Positions 10,163 through 22,502 of a DNA stretch of 54,284 bases are shown here, piece after piece. The notes below the pieces were generated by a model. It made no database searches and was not told where the DNA came from. It saw only the letters and a list, made by a program, of their open reading frames with translations. Position 1 is the first letter of the stretch. Every line of letters begins with the position of its first letter. The stretch comes from Gnetum montanum (Eukaryota; Streptophyta; Gnetopsida; Gnetales; Gnetaceae), in the NCBI GenBank assembly GCA_015680685.1, contig MNCI01028339.1, forward strand, positions 102,228 to 156,511, written 5' to 3'. A program made the translations under genes and the position numbers.

Positions 10163-10178
10163 ATATCCCCCTTTTTAG
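10163..10178 (-). other. Polypurine tract of F2 copy 1
   Basis: On the minus strand CTAAAAAGGGGGATAT precedes the 3' LTR directly. Copy 2 has AAAAAGGGGAAGAT in the same place (44074-44087). Confidence 0.85.
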
Positions 10179-10491
10179 TTTAGTTGTAAAATTAATAAAA
10201 TTATCTAGTAGATATAATATTTAAATAATATTAGACAATAAAAATACTTAAGATGTCTAAATTCCAGTGGTACTGAATGGAATTACAAAGGTAAAACATA
10301 AGAATTCAAGTTAATAAATTTGAGACTCCACAAACTATCTAAAGACCAAGCTTTCTATATAGCACATGTCTAAGCATAGATTTTACAAGCATCAAACATA
10401 ATGTCACTTCACAATGTAGAAATATATAGTACAGTCCAAAAATTCTTTTCCTTTTTTGACATCACCCAAAAGAAGGGACTAGACAAGGACT

Positions 10492-12174
10492 CTAATCGGT
10501 AACTTCAATGACATCATCTGAGTCCTCATCAAAAGTAGCTACAACACAAGAATACCTGTAGGTATTCTCCTCATCATCATCACTATTAGTACTAGCATTA
10601 GAGACATTCTACTTAATGTCATCATCCAAAGAAGGTATCTAAATTGGAGCCCCATGTGGACAAAGCTTTACTTGAAATTTAGATGAAGCTGATGGGTCCT
10701 GATAGGATGGAGCCTACTAAGAGGATCAAGAAGTAACCTTCCTTTAATAGGTGATAGGATTAGCAAGGCTTCATTGGGAAGAGGTCCCAAATATTCTCTC
10801 CATGGCCTATTTCTCAAGTATCCTTAGAGCATTATCCTAATGATGGGAACTAGGTCTAGGTTACATGGCATTAGGATTCTCTCCTTGGACACATGTAGGT
10901 GGTGCATAAGGCTCCTCTAAATAAGATGCATTTTTTGAGTCATAAGTCTAAGACGGTCCAAATACTATTGAATGTCTCAGTGGAGCTAGATAGTCCTCCT
11001 CACCATCTAAAATGGAAGGAGTGGTAATCTCTTTAAGCTACTATCCATTAGAAGGAAGAGGTATCACATCTACATCCATTCTCTTACGAAGGTAAGAAAG
11101 ATTACTACCAATCCACCCAATAGCATGAGTAAAGGGCTTCAATAGCTTCTTCAAAGAAGATGTCATCTAATCACCAACAAATTTAGACCTTCATAGTTGA
11201 GGAGAAACCTGAGATGGTGATGTAGATTCCTTCTTTCTAGATTTGTAAGGCCTAGTGTAGTACTAGGTTCTACTTAGTTAGTGTGGGTGGAGTTCCTATT
11301 TTCTAAATACTCATTAAGGATCCACTTGTATTTAAGAAAAGGTATGTCAGGAATGTGAACACCTCTCTATTGGATCAGCAAATTGATAAGATGAGGATGC
11401 CTATATATTCTCTCCTTGGTGAACAATCCAAACATGTCTCAATAGAGAGTATGACCCAAGTCCAAGGGTTGTCCTATGAGAAGGCAATAGAGAACAAATG
11501 CTTGAGCTAGTAACAAATAATTAGATCTTTCTCCTTTTATAATGATATTGTATAAAAAAATGAGAGGATGAAAGCATTTCGGATCATCTAACTCATATAA
11601 ATTCTTTCAGTATGAAGAGACACTAACTCTCCAAATAGAGCCTCACAAAATTCATCATAGGAGACAAGAGTCACATCATTTGTGAAGATTTCATTAATGT
11701 AATTAATGGTAATCCTAAACATATTAGCACTAGAAATCCCAAGAATTTCATTAACTACTTGGTGAGAAACATTAATTAACATACCCCCAACCATAGTAGT
11801 GAAAGCCCCAACAGAAGTAGTGTAATCATAATATTACTATAGAATTCTCTTATGAGAATTTTAGGTTCATTAATATTCATGGAAATTAATGTAACCTAGT
11901 TGAAAACTTAAAAGAAACTCATCAATTCTCTCTATTGATGCTTTTGAAAACAAAGAGAGTGCTAAGAGATAATAGAGATGGTTGAAGCTACCTCAAACCA
12001 ATACTGGTCATCAGTGAACCTAAATTCTACAATGTAAGTGCTAGTAGTGCTAGAGGAAGATCCCTTTGACTTCTTGCTCTTCCTTGATGACACCATTGAT
12101 GTTGTAACCTTCTTGTGGGCCTTGGATTTGATGAAAAGTTCTTAACTCATTGTATTTGGTAAATCCTTGGCCAT
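10492..12174 (-). pseudogene. F2 accessory ORF, copy 1 (plant transposon-associated domain)
   Basis: Read on the minus strand from the ATG at 12174 (MAKDLPNTMS) to the TAG at 10492-10494, about 560 codons, with several stops and frame changes. A Lys/Ser-rich N-terminus is followed by FTDDQYWFEV with ISIIS, then LIREFYSN, then a strand and helix containing GGMLINVSHQVVNEILGIS (best open part 11588-11794). Next comes an IIKGE...QAFVLYCLL...DLGH...ERIYRHP region near 11340-11530. The tail is very acidic (NSDDDEEN, DEDSDD). The EFYSN...V-G...VN-LLGIS order resembles the uncharacterised plant 'putative plant transposon protein' family. The copy at 41308-43010 aligns along its length. It takes the place where Copia pol would be. 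Function is unknown, and no catalytic motif was seen. Confidence 0.65.
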
Positions 12175-12294
12175 CTCCCCTTGGACATCTATGCTTAGAT
12201 GTAAACAAATGAATGAAAAATGAATGTTTGGATTTATATAATTGTGCTCAATGAGGGTATTTGATGAAAATATAGACATAAATTTTGAGATATA

Positions 12295-12467
12295 GACATC
12301 TATGTCATGCTTATAATCAACAAGTAGACACCTTACTAGGAAAGTAGACTTCTCGGCCACATCAATGGAAACATAGATAGTTGTTTCTTTTGAAAAGTAG
12401 ACATCTCTAAGTAGACATCTTTCTAGTCATGAATATGTCTCATGGGGCACATCTTCAATTAGACGTC
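12295..12467. promoter_or_regulatory. GACATC/GACGTC cluster upstream of F2 accessory ORF (copy 1)
   Basis: GACATC occurs at 12295, 12400 and 12414, and the intact palindrome GACGTC at 12462, with further near matches between. The cluster lies 120-290 bp upstream of the accessory ATG in the minus-strand sense. The same hexamers are clustered in the F2 LTRs. A bZIP-type ACGT core array is one reading; no function is shown. Confidence 0.4.
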
Positions 12468-14016
12468 TCAACAAGGAAGGATTCAAGTATGGGTGCCAAG
12501 GATTATATTCTTAAGAGATATTCTCAATGAACTAAAAACTTACCTCTACTAACCTTTCTTGCTAAGAAGAATGATGGTGCCTAAGGATCTGGAGAACAAG
12601 GTTTCTCTTCTCACATAAATTTCTTCTATTTCGAAAAATTGACTTTCCTTTACAAATTTTTTGGAGAGGATTTTTTCACGATAATTTTCTTTCTTTTTGA
12701 CTCTCCATACCTTCTCAACTTCATTGTTCTTTTGAGTTATCTCCATTATCTTGTTGCCTTGCATACTTGCCTTTCTAGACACATTTGGATAAGACCAAGG
12801 AGTTATGTGATATATCTAGGTGTTCATATGTAATGCTTTAAATTGAAAATTCATTGTTTATGATCAAATCTATTATAGTAGATAACTTGAAGTTGCTCTT
12901 TGGTTAAATGTAGTGCCAGTAGATACTTGAATTTTTGTATGGGCTTCTTGTTAGAATACATTTTGTGGAGATGCTTGTTCTTATTGATAAAAACCAAGTT
13001 CACTTTTGTCATTTGGACTTCTTCCTTGCCCAAGAACTATTTGAAGTAATTCTTTTTCTTTGATAACATCTCATTTACAAGTTTAGCATTTGCAAGTTCT
13101 TCATTAATCTACTAATAGGACATGGTTAGTTTTCTATTCTTAACCCTTAGGCCTAGGGTTTCTTTTGAAAGATCTAAAATTTTCATACTTAATAAAGAGA
13201 CATCTTGATTTTTTTCTTTAACTCCTTTAATTCTATACAAATATTTTGAAGAGATAAAAGTTCATTGCACAAGAGTTCATATCTTTCTTCTTTAGTTTCC
13301 ACTTGATCATTATCATCTAACAAGCTAGCATCATCATCAATGAGAGCCATACAAATGAGATGAGAATCTTTTTAAATATTATTAACTTCTTCGTGACTTT
13401 TCTCTCCATCATCCTAGCTTGAGTAGAAGTTGGTCTTTTTCATATCCATGTTAGTGTTGTACTTTCATTGTATCTTGCAATTACTAGGACATTCGGAGTA
13501 CACATGACCTCTTCCACCACATACCCAAAATTCTATTGAAAAAGAATCAAAATTAGAATTCAAAAAGTTCTTACCACTATCCTTACCTTTGGAGTTGGAT
13601 TGGTTGGGTCTTGATTTATTGAGACTTCTTCCTTTTGTTGCTAGAAGCCTTTGATTTGTTCTTGATAGAAGAGTTATCTGTTCGTTGCTATTCAATTCTT
13701 TTTTAGTGAGTTTCTTGGCTTTGGATGTTGATTTTAAGGTGATGGGATTTTCTTTTATTGCTCCTTCACTTATGAGATTCATTTCATAAGAAATGAAAGC
13801 ACTTTGGAGCTCTTCAAATTTTAGGACCGAAAAATCTCTAATTTCTTCCATAGCTGTAACATTAAGTCTAAATTCAGGTTGTAATATTCTAGTCATTTTA
13901 ATGATTACATCCTTTTAGGAAAGTCCTTGAGTATACTCCTAATTACTAAAACTAGTTTTTTTTCCTAGAAATTTTATTTTTATTTTTTCATCTTCTCTCA
14001 TTTTAATTTTTTCATA

Positions 14017-14021
14017 CTCAC
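14017..14021. repeat. Target-site duplication CTCAC of S solo LTR A
   Basis: CTCAC before 14022 is repeated at 14627-14631. Confidence 0.85.
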
Positions 14022-14626
14022 CATGACATCCCATCCCCAGATGTCATGGCAAATGTCAAATATACGATATATTGGACATTATTCATACAAAGAAAATATA
14101 CCAATGCAAAATATAAGTGATATTCAACATTATGTATAAATAAAATAATAGGAAAAATGTAGAAAAAGAAAGAAAATAATTCTTTATTGATATGGAAAAG
14201 TGTATTTGGATTGTGCTCTAAGAGTGTTCCTTGGGGTTTTCTTCTTTTGGCATCTATCCCTTAGAGGCAATCTAGCACTATCACCATGGTTAGGCCTATA
14301 ACTTGGCCAGAAGGGATGACTAGTTCACTTCTTGTCCCACTTCACCTAACTTCCCATGACTTGCCTATACTGGCTTTTCCACCCCATGACTTGCCAATAC
14401 TAGTTCTGCCATTCCCATGCTAGCATGACCTCTAACCCTGGATATAAATGCCTTCAGTCAAACCCCCAAAGATTACCTTAAGAGACACACCCATTATTAC
14501 AACATGACCTTTTGGGTCTTAATTACAACTACCCTTTCAAGTCTTGTTAAGATAATAATAACACTTGTTATGAAGAGACACCATCTTCTTTAGTTAGCAG
14601 CATCATTTGGGAATGGGGATGTGACA
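14022..14626 (-). repeat. S-family solo LTR A, inserted in F2 gag
   Basis: This 605-bp LTR reads TGTCACATCCCC...GGGATGTCATG on the minus strand and is flanked by a perfect CTCAC duplication. It matches 43421-44028, 24265-24840 and 36703-37271 along its length. With one LTR and intact TSDs, it is what remains after recombination between the two LTRs of a full element. It sits inside the Gag coding sequence of F2 copy 1. Confidence 0.92.
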
Positions 14627-15038
14627 CTCACTTTGAAAAACTAAGAGTTTTAATTGTTTGACTATGGATGTACCATCATAGGTGGCATCTAAGGTTTTCC
14701 AAATTTTTTTAGTAGTTATACATCTAGATACTCTATCAAATTCATACTTATATAGTGCACAATATAGACAATTATTTGGTTTATATTTGTACATGAACTT
14801 ATCTCTTTCTTCCAATGTCCACTTGTTCAATGGCTTAGGGCCTTTTATGCACTATCGATAGGTGGTGTGTAACCTTCAAGGATGGACTCACATACCTCAT
14901 ACTCCATTCACTTAAAGAAGCCTTGTATCCTTGCCTTCCAATAAGCAAAATAAAATCCATCTAACATTGGTGGCTTTGTGTAAGATGTCCCCTCCATAGT
15001 TTACTCTTGAAAATTGAAGCTGAATGTAAGTGTACTGG

Positions 15039-15050
15039 GCTTTGATACCA
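15039..15050 (-). other. Primer-binding site of F2 copy 1, tRNA-iMet type
   Basis: On the minus strand TGGTATCAAAGC, one mismatch to TGGTATCAGAGC, lies two bases after the end of the 5' LTR. Confidence 0.9.
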
Positions 15051-15052
15051 CT

Positions 15053-16155
15053 TGTGGATCAAGAACTTAGAAAGGGGGTTAAATAAGTTCCCAAATTAAA
15101 ATTTCACCTTTCACACAAAAAACACCAAATTTTACATAGTTCCAAAACTTGGGTATGTCCACACTCATAGGGTAGAATCCATGCACACCTCTAGACTTTC
15201 TTTCTCAATAAAATGTGGTTTGAAGAACACCACACCTTATATAAGCTCTAAGCTCCATACTAGCATGTTTCATTGCTATGAAACCATTCAATGCCACAAG
15301 GTTTCAACAACCTTAGAATGTGGTTTTAAAGATCCCATAGCCTTTACAAAATTAAGCTCTACTCTAGAGTATTTTGATGCTACAAAACCACTCAATCATG
15401 CAAGGTCCCAACAAGATTAATGTGGATGCCTTCTCGTAAGAAGCACATCAACCATGTAGGTCTATAATAAAAAAATACATAATGAAATAATATAACTAAA
15501 TTTACAATTTGTTTTCATTAAAGCTCAGTACAACATAGAACCAATCAAATGATGTTACAATGAAGAACAAGAATACAATAGCATAGATTTGACAATGATT
15601 GATCTTGTGTGAATAGTACTTATTTACAATTTTCAATATTTTGGTATCTTCTTATAACTTCAAAGTTTTTGAGAACTCCTCAAAATTCATGCAACAGCTA
15701 CCAAATAGCTAGTGTAGATGTCTCCTTTGAATTTTGAACATCTACATGAGATTGATCTTAATTCAGGAGAGATGTCTCATTGGAAAATGGGATGTCTTCT
15801 ATGGGATGTCTCTAGGGAGACATCTACTTTGAGATAGAGATGTCTAGTATTTTTGGGAGATGTCTCCTCAACTTTTGGGATCTTTATTCTAAGGCTTTAT
15901 CTCATCAATTTACCTTCTTGATATTTTTTGGAGCATGTTCATTTGGTTTGTAGCCTTTGTTTTTGTCCATGCATATTCATGTTCTCATCTTGGTCTGTTT
16001 AGTCTTCTCTTTATTATCTCATTGTAGATTTTATTTCCTTGAGCTTTTGGATTTGATGTGGAGTTCTTGGTCATGTCCTACAAACATATTATCCACAAAA
16101 AAACATTCTATGTTCCTCATTTTCCTTAAGGTTTTTTCATACCAAATGGTCAATA
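15053..16155 (-). repeat. F2 copy 1 5' LTR
   Basis: This 1103-bp LTR on the minus strand is followed by the PBS. Seven GATGTC/GACATC hexamers lie within 148 bp at 15717, 15771, 15791, 15805, 15819, 15839 and 15859, in what would be the U3 region. Its last bases (GGTCAATA on plus) are followed by the TSD GTCTT. Confidence 0.9.
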
Positions 16156-16160
16156 GTCTT

Positions 16161-18559
16161 AGTATCATCTATCCTAGTGTCAACATCACTTAATCACCTA
16201 TTATCATTAGCTATAGGATGCCATCTGGAAATGATCATGTTTGATTCTTGAATTAACTTTGAACAAAAAAAATAAACCCTCTATTCATTTCTAAACCTAT
16301 AATAGGTTAAAATATGGTAGTTAAACTCTTTAATTACTCATGAACTAGTATAAATTAGCAATTCTTAATCTATAATTTGTATCAAATACCATTGTAGTTG
16401 TTGGTTCTTAGGAGGTAAACTTTATCAATTCATTTAATAAAGCATTTCTTGTTTATTAGCAAGGAAAAACCAAAATGGTTTACCACATATTGGTATGTCA
16501 TTGATTTCTTTTTTATACTTCTTATCTATTTAAAACATACTTGTATATCTTATATCATATCCATATAGTTTAATTTTCATTAACTAGTTATTAAATCCAT
16601 TGTAATTAATGTATACCCTTATTGATTCTAATCTTAGTTAATAGTCTAAGTCTATATTGGAATGGAGGTCCTTTTCCATTTGTTTCATAATCATTGATCT
16701 ATTGAATGTTATATAATTTCAAAGACCATTTACAACCACAAATCATACACTTGAATGTGTGATTCATGAAGGTATTCTTATAGATCTATAAGAAAACATT
16801 TTTGCAAAAACATTTTTGGTGATAGAAGGTATCAGTAAGCTTTCTAGTGTTATGATCCCTTTACATAGAATTCCATAGCTCCTATTAAACATTTTTGTAT
16901 ACATCTTTCATATTTCTAATGCTTTTATTTCTATTATTTATCTTCTACTCTTTTCATTTGAACTTGATTCTTGTATGCTAGTGTGTGTAGAAGAAGATAC
17001 TTTGTTAATGTCATGTTTGGTCAAAGATTTGAATCATATTAAAGCTCTCAAATCCATAGACTGATTAAGATTAGAACAACCTAGATATTTATATCTCCCA
17101 TCTTTACCCATGATTACAAGATTACATGTGTTAAGTAGAAGTTAAACAATCTAGTTTCAAAAAATAAGCTACAAACCATGGCTACATATAAAGCTTTTAA
17201 TAACTTGGAGCATTTTCCTTTAAACCTCAACTATTCTATAAAGTAATAAGACTATGAAACAATAACACTAGTGGAATATATTCTTATCAAAATCTAGACA
17301 CTTGCCAGAACTAAAATTTAACAAAGGAAAACTATACTATATTACTTAGTAGGCTATCCTAACATCAACTTCAAGTAAATTGACCAATTTTAAGACTAAA
17401 AAAGTAAGGATATAGGTAGAATCAATATCCACAGTGATGAAGAGAATGAAAATCCTTCTATTTCAATGCCCATATAGTTGTTCAACCAACATACCACCCA
17501 ACCATCAAGTCCAATCTAATAAGACATTCATCTTAGTCATTCTTGTGATCTTGTGAACCAACATGTAAGTAAATCCATCTATTTAATAGCTTCTAACCCA
17601 ATTGTTCTAGTTGTTATCACTTCTCCCATAGTTACCTTTCCAACAAATTATAGCTTCTACCATAGCATAATGTCTATAAATCCAATACCTAAATTGCAAT
17701 TCCTAAATTTCAATCCCTTATTGAGCATCTTTTAATCATTATCCATCATATTACCAATTCAACACCCATAAGTTTCATTCCCCTTCCTTCCACCTTTCAA
17801 ACATTTACTATAATATAGTATTCTCTAATTAATTTTCTTACCTAACATTGCATCTTTCTAACTAGTGTTACCCATTTACATTTCTATCTTGTGTTATTGT
17901 ACCATGCTCACTATTCTGAATAAATCTTCCAAACTCATGCTTGAGATCCAAGATCTATCATCCTCATGACAAACCAATTATGACACGACTCATAATCCAC
18001 AAAACTACCTAAGTGAATCACTCACATCCTTGTTAATCCCATTAACCCATTGATTCTACCTAGTTAAATTCCTAAGGGAATTTTATAAAATTTACTAAGT
18101 ACAATGGGAAACCAAATTCTACCAATCATGTTATTATACTCTATAATGAGTGTATGATGTTATCCAATTATCATCATATTATTTGAAGGCATGTTTCTAA
18201 CTCATTAATAGACAAGACATCTTAATGATATAGATCTCTTTTCTATGATTTCATCACTTCATTATAGAAACTTTTCACATCCTTTATGAAGTGATTCAAA
18301 TATATTAGTACAGATGACACATTATAAAAAATCTTGATAATCAAACACATGCCTAATGAGTCTATCTTCAAATTCATCTCTAGGTGAACTTTGGTGATAA
18401 TGGAGCTCATTCATTCATTTCCTAATGATCAAATATTATAAAATTTTTAAAGGATTTTTTAATAAGTACATCAAGGATTAGATAATCTATCCTAGGTTAC
18501 TTAGTTCATGATGCCATCACTTTGATGAAATACATTAAGGAGGCAATCATACAATGTAA
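16161..18559. other. AT-rich intergenic stretch, no gene seen
   Basis: The first 60 bp continue the degenerate repeat seen before 9088. The rest is about two thirds A+T, with stops in all frames and only a 60-codon open frame (17553-17735) of simple composition. I see no LTR pair, PBS or conserved motif. Confidence 0.5.
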
Positions 18560-20366
18560 TGACCCAAAATGGGTGAGCTTCCATAACAAGGCCAAGAAGA
18601 TAGCTAGCAAGAAAAAATCCTCATAGAACCTAGAGTAGATGGTAATTTTGATAAATCAAACCTCAACAAGATCTTCATTAAATAATGATGAGAATAGAAT
18701 TACAAGTTCAAAGCCCAATGACATTGAGTAAAATTTATCAAATGGGAATGAACAAAAAGACCACCTAAGGACAAGTTAAAATGCCATAAATTTTTGATGA
18801 CCCACATACAACTAGACAACATATTACTAAAAGAGGATTACATAACCTTGAAACATATATTAGAATAAATAAGAGCAAAGTTTAGGTGATTGTAAACTTT
18901 GGCCATAGATCCCTCCTAATGGGTAAAAGAAGATCCATTGGTCCTAAATTGGTATAATTACAATAACTTCTACTACTACCATGACATTGTAGAACATGAT
19001 ATTGATAACTAAAACATCCTCAAAGATGATGTCTAGGTGCTTGTTGAGAAAGTGTATATCATTTTCAATACACTAGTATAACTTAGTAATCAAGACATGT
19101 AGATATTTTAAGATCCACTAGATACTAACTCAAGAAAGATCTACACTTTCCATTTGAATCTCAAAGGTAGCCATCTTAAAACCTATTTTGTTATTTAAAT
19201 AAGATCCTTCTAGAATGATTTTCAATCATCTATCTATCAAAATCAATCCAGACTTAAAACTTCATTTGTTATTAATCTTCTCTCAAATAACTTAAGTACA
19301 TTTACAAATCAGAGTGTTTGCAAGGCTTTTATTTGTCATTGACATGACACCTCATTATGATGAAGCATCTACATGTTCAAGCCACATGTTTAGCTATCGT
19401 TCATATTCTTCAAAAAATTAATTACCTTTACGTACATCATCTATACCTATTGGTTATTTCCTATTTTTCCATATGTTGTTTCACTACCATCTCATTCTAT
19501 TTCCCAATGCAAGTCACAAGAATGATCCTCATTCCTACTACTACACCATCCATCAAGAGTCTTGCAAGGGCCTAAAGGAAGGTAGCATGCAGTGACGAGA
19601 AAGAGAAAGAAAAGGAAAATAAGTAATCTTTTCAAACCAGAAAGAAAGTTTCATTCCAATCTATACCAAACATAGCTACTCTATCTTCAATGACTATATT
19701 GAATACTCTTGCATTGGGTGTAGTTCCTCTAGTACCATTCTCTAAGGATGTAGCTACTAGTGACAAAGCTTTCTCTCAAATCACTGCAATAATTAAGTCA
19801 AGGAAAAAATATCTTCCTCTTTGATATCATATCAACTTTAAACAAGCATCACTTAAGCCCTGGAGAAGCTTCTCAAATATATTACTATACTTACAAGCAT
19901 CTATTCATATGCCCAAGTAATCTCATTGGTACTTAATGATTCATAGTATGAGGTAGATTATTTGATCTTCAAAGGGAGAATATCAAGACCCATCTAGTAA
20001 TGGATGTTATATGCCATATATCCATCTATATCATGATATGGATCAAAGACAATGTTGTGCTATCATTGATGCAAATGGATGATGGGGCTAGATCCTATCT
20101 CATGGATCATTATCAAGCATCTTATACCTGAAAAATAGATTACATATTCTAATTATGACTCTTCTTTAATCTCATTTAGTGAGGCTATAGTAGAGATCAT
20201 AGGTGTAATAAAATTTATTTTTTAGTAGGAAGTTGTATCACATGTGAGGTTGTTTTTGTAGTAATTAGAGATTCATCTGGCATCAATGTTATCCTAGGTA
20301 AACCTTGTTTAGCTTATCATCATGTAGTTTCCTCATCCATACACTGGGAGATACATTTCCCATGAA
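18560..20366 (+). pseudogene. Ty3-type gag-protease remnant, strongly decayed
   Basis: Three pieces in order show an old Ty3 gag-pro. Near 18968-19065 the reading YYHDIVEHDIDN, stop, NILKDDV matches the knuckle-like C-YH---GH-T--C--LK motif at the end of some plant Ty3 Gags, with its cysteines changed to Tyr or stop. Near 19570-19910 a coding-like stretch is recognisable (SDEKEKEKENK, SITLNTLALG-type helix, FKQASLKPW). Near 20074-20366 a retropepsin is visible: CAIIDANG where the catalytic D-S/T-G should be, and, after a frame change, NVILGKPCLAYHHVVSS, the conserved ILG flap-end region. Many stops and frameshifts interrupt it. No reverse transcriptase follows. No LTRs could be assigned. Confidence 0.65.
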
Positions 20367-21162
20367 AGAATAGGGAGGAAGTAGTTGTATGCTAAGATCC
20401 TAAAGTACAGACTATCTTACATCTTGATGTTATAAATAAATATAACTTAGGATCCAATCCTACATTGGTAGGAATAACCTCATTAGTGGAGAAAATAAAA
20501 AAATTTGAAACTAGTATTCCCTAGTTATCCAACACATAAAAAATTCATGGATTTAGTATTTAGAGAGTTAGACATCATTAATTCTATTAAAAGTATTAAG
20601 AATCTTGCTAGATTGTAGGTTAGGAAAGTCATTATTAAAGCATAGTCATTTAAGAACCACATATCATATACCTCATTTCTTTATTAATCTATTTCTTATC
20701 TTTTACAAGCATTTATGTTTTTATTGATTTTATTAATTTTATATTATTTTTTACTCATTTTATTTTATATTATATTATTTCATTTCATGTGTTCTAGTTA
20801 ATTTCTCTTTATTTTTTAAACTTTAATGTGTAGCTATCTTTTTAATCACATTTAGATTTTTTATTTCGATTTCCTTTCATTTTAATTTTAAAACATAAAA
20901 GTTAAAAACTAAAAATCCCAAAACATACCAAACTACAAAAACACAAAAACATCAAGCTATAAAGTTGTAACCATTTAAAGCATAAAATTCATAAACAAAA
21001 TAGTCCTTGTAACATAGCCAATGTTCATACAATCATTCATCATGAGTACACCTTAATATCAATACATCATATCCCATAAAAATAGAAAAGTCAAAATGTA
21101 AAACCTTATCCAACAACACCTAGCTAGAATAGAGTAATGCCTAGAATCACTAGTAATAGCAC
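20367..21162. other. AT-rich stretch, no gene seen
   Basis: Contains a T/A simple-sequence-like tract at about 20700-20830 and an A-rich tract at about 20890-21000. No coding remnant recognised. Confidence 0.5.
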
Positions 21163-22488
21163 TCTTAGAATTTGAATCTTTTAGTTAATATTTCATTGGA
21201 TTTATAATTGAACATTTGTCTCTTAGGAATTCACTTTTCGTAACTAATAGTATTATTGATATTATGCACATGCAAGATCATAACTCACTTCATAATGATG
21301 ACTACTCTTTGTAATTCTTGGTAGTTTTGAGTATTGTAAGTATTACTAATTTGAGTGCTTACAAATCCTCTTGTGATGAATAAAGTTACATTATACTGAT
21401 TCCATCACTTGATACTCCTTGCTTATTCTGGTAATTCATAACATTATCTTTGGATGTTTTGTATCTCCATGCTCTACCTTGCTAAGAATTTCCTATGTTT
21501 TGATGACATTGCTCTTTCTTGCAAGGCATATTCTTTTGATTTTTATTTACTTCTCCATTGTTAGATATGGTATACTTACAAATGTGGTTCATAACTTAAT
21601 ATATTATGAACTCTTGCATTTAGATTTGGTTCACTGTACTTTATTAAGTTTCTCATGAACTTAACTTTACAAAATTCTCTATACTTCATTAAGTCATTAT
21701 TGAATTAACCTAACTAGAATTTACAAAATAGGTCTTCATAACACCTTCTTCTTCATGGCTACAGTTTCCTATTACTCATGATAGTGTCTTATGGCAACTT
21801 TTCTAGTTGGTTAGTCTTACATGGACTTGGCCTTCTTAGATTCCTTTAGTGATTTACAACTTGGCCTATTACATAATACTATCTCAATCATTGAATGTTC
21901 CTCTTTGTAGTCATCTTCTTCATTCCATCATAACCTTCTAGATGGTCTTATCTTCCTCTTTTGAGAAACTAGAATAGATTATGAATGTTTCTGCTTGGAT
22001 CTTCTTATGCTATTTAGAAAATTAGATCCTTCTTCACCACATTCATTCATTTAAGAGCACCTTGAAAACATTTTGGTTTTGAAATTCTAGTTCTTATTAC
22101 AAATCTTATGCTTTGTAATATCTTTCATTACTATTGCATACTCCCATTTTTTCTTTTATAATTTTACATATTATTATGATTTGTAAATGCTTATGTATTA
22201 CAAACATCATTGTGGTTGTTATTCCAATGCTACTTCATATTCATATCTTTTTATTATTGTTCCATTATTATTCCTTATTGTTCCATGTTATTTCACTGCT
22301 ATTCTTAAAATTTCATCATTGTTCCATATTTTTCATAATTCTCATTATGAAATAAGAACCTATGGTTTTTTTTTATCCTTTGTAAGGAGTTATGATTCAT
22401 TATTGAACCATCATGATCATTCATAATTACTAATAGGTTAATTTAAGAAACTAATGATTGTACCTTAACTTAGGAGTACAATCTAACA
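21163..22488 (-). repeat. F4 LTR, left (3' LTR)
   Basis: 1326 bp, alignable over its whole length with the right LTR. Shared landmarks include CATAATGATGACTACTCTT (21290) versus CATAATGATGACCACTCTT, and CCTTAACTTAGGAGTA at both right ends. Open frames in 22134-22426 are simple-composition readings of LTR sequence, not genes. Confidence 0.85.
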
Positions 22489-22502
22489 CTCTTCTTCAAG
22501 CA
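22489..22502 (-). other. Probable polypurine tract of F4
   Basis: The minus strand reads GCTTGAAGAAGAG directly before the LTR start TGTTAGA. It is purine-rich and in the right place; moderately convincing. Confidence 0.5.

Larger units (their letters stand above)
12549..14997 (-). pseudogene. F2 gag, copy 1 (Copia type), split by an S solo LTR
   Basis: On the minus strand the frame opens at ATG 14997 with MEGTSYTKPP, then an F-YW-KARIQGFF block and EGYTPPIDS, the usual start of a plant Copia Gag. Part 14603-14830 adds KPNNCLYCALYKYEFDRVS and IWKTLDATYDGTS of the UBN2 domain. The S solo LTR (14022-14626) then interrupts, and the remainder resumes with YEKIKMREDE. Part 13465-13896 holds MEEIRDFSVLKFEELQSA and a CCHC knuckle, VCGGRGHVYSECP, whose first Cys is lost. 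The end, around 12549-12782, has VEKVWRVKKKE, shared with copy 2. Several stops break it. It would have formed the particle core. Confidence 0.85.
9093..16155 (-). mobile_element. F2 copy 1: non-autonomous Copia-type element, complete but decayed
   Basis: The element reads on the minus strand. Its 5' LTR is 15053-16155, the PBS 15039-15050, gag 14997 to about 12549, the accessory ORF 12174-10492, the PPT 10178-10163 and the 3' LTR 10162-9093. Perfect 5-bp TSDs (GTCTT) flank it, so both boundaries are secure and it was inserted as one unit. No integrase, reverse transcriptase or RNase H reading was found between gag and the accessory ORF, so movement would have needed enzymes from another element. 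The S solo LTR at 14022-14626 interrupts gag; without it the element is about 6.45 kb. Copy 2 at 35408-45215 has the same layout. Confidence 0.9.

Noticed and set aside
22134-22426. Two overlapping hydrophobic open frames as membrane protein genes
   Set aside because: They lie inside the F4 LTR and the aligned part of the other LTR (25374-25565) does not keep the same frame. Their hydrophobicity comes from T-rich codons.
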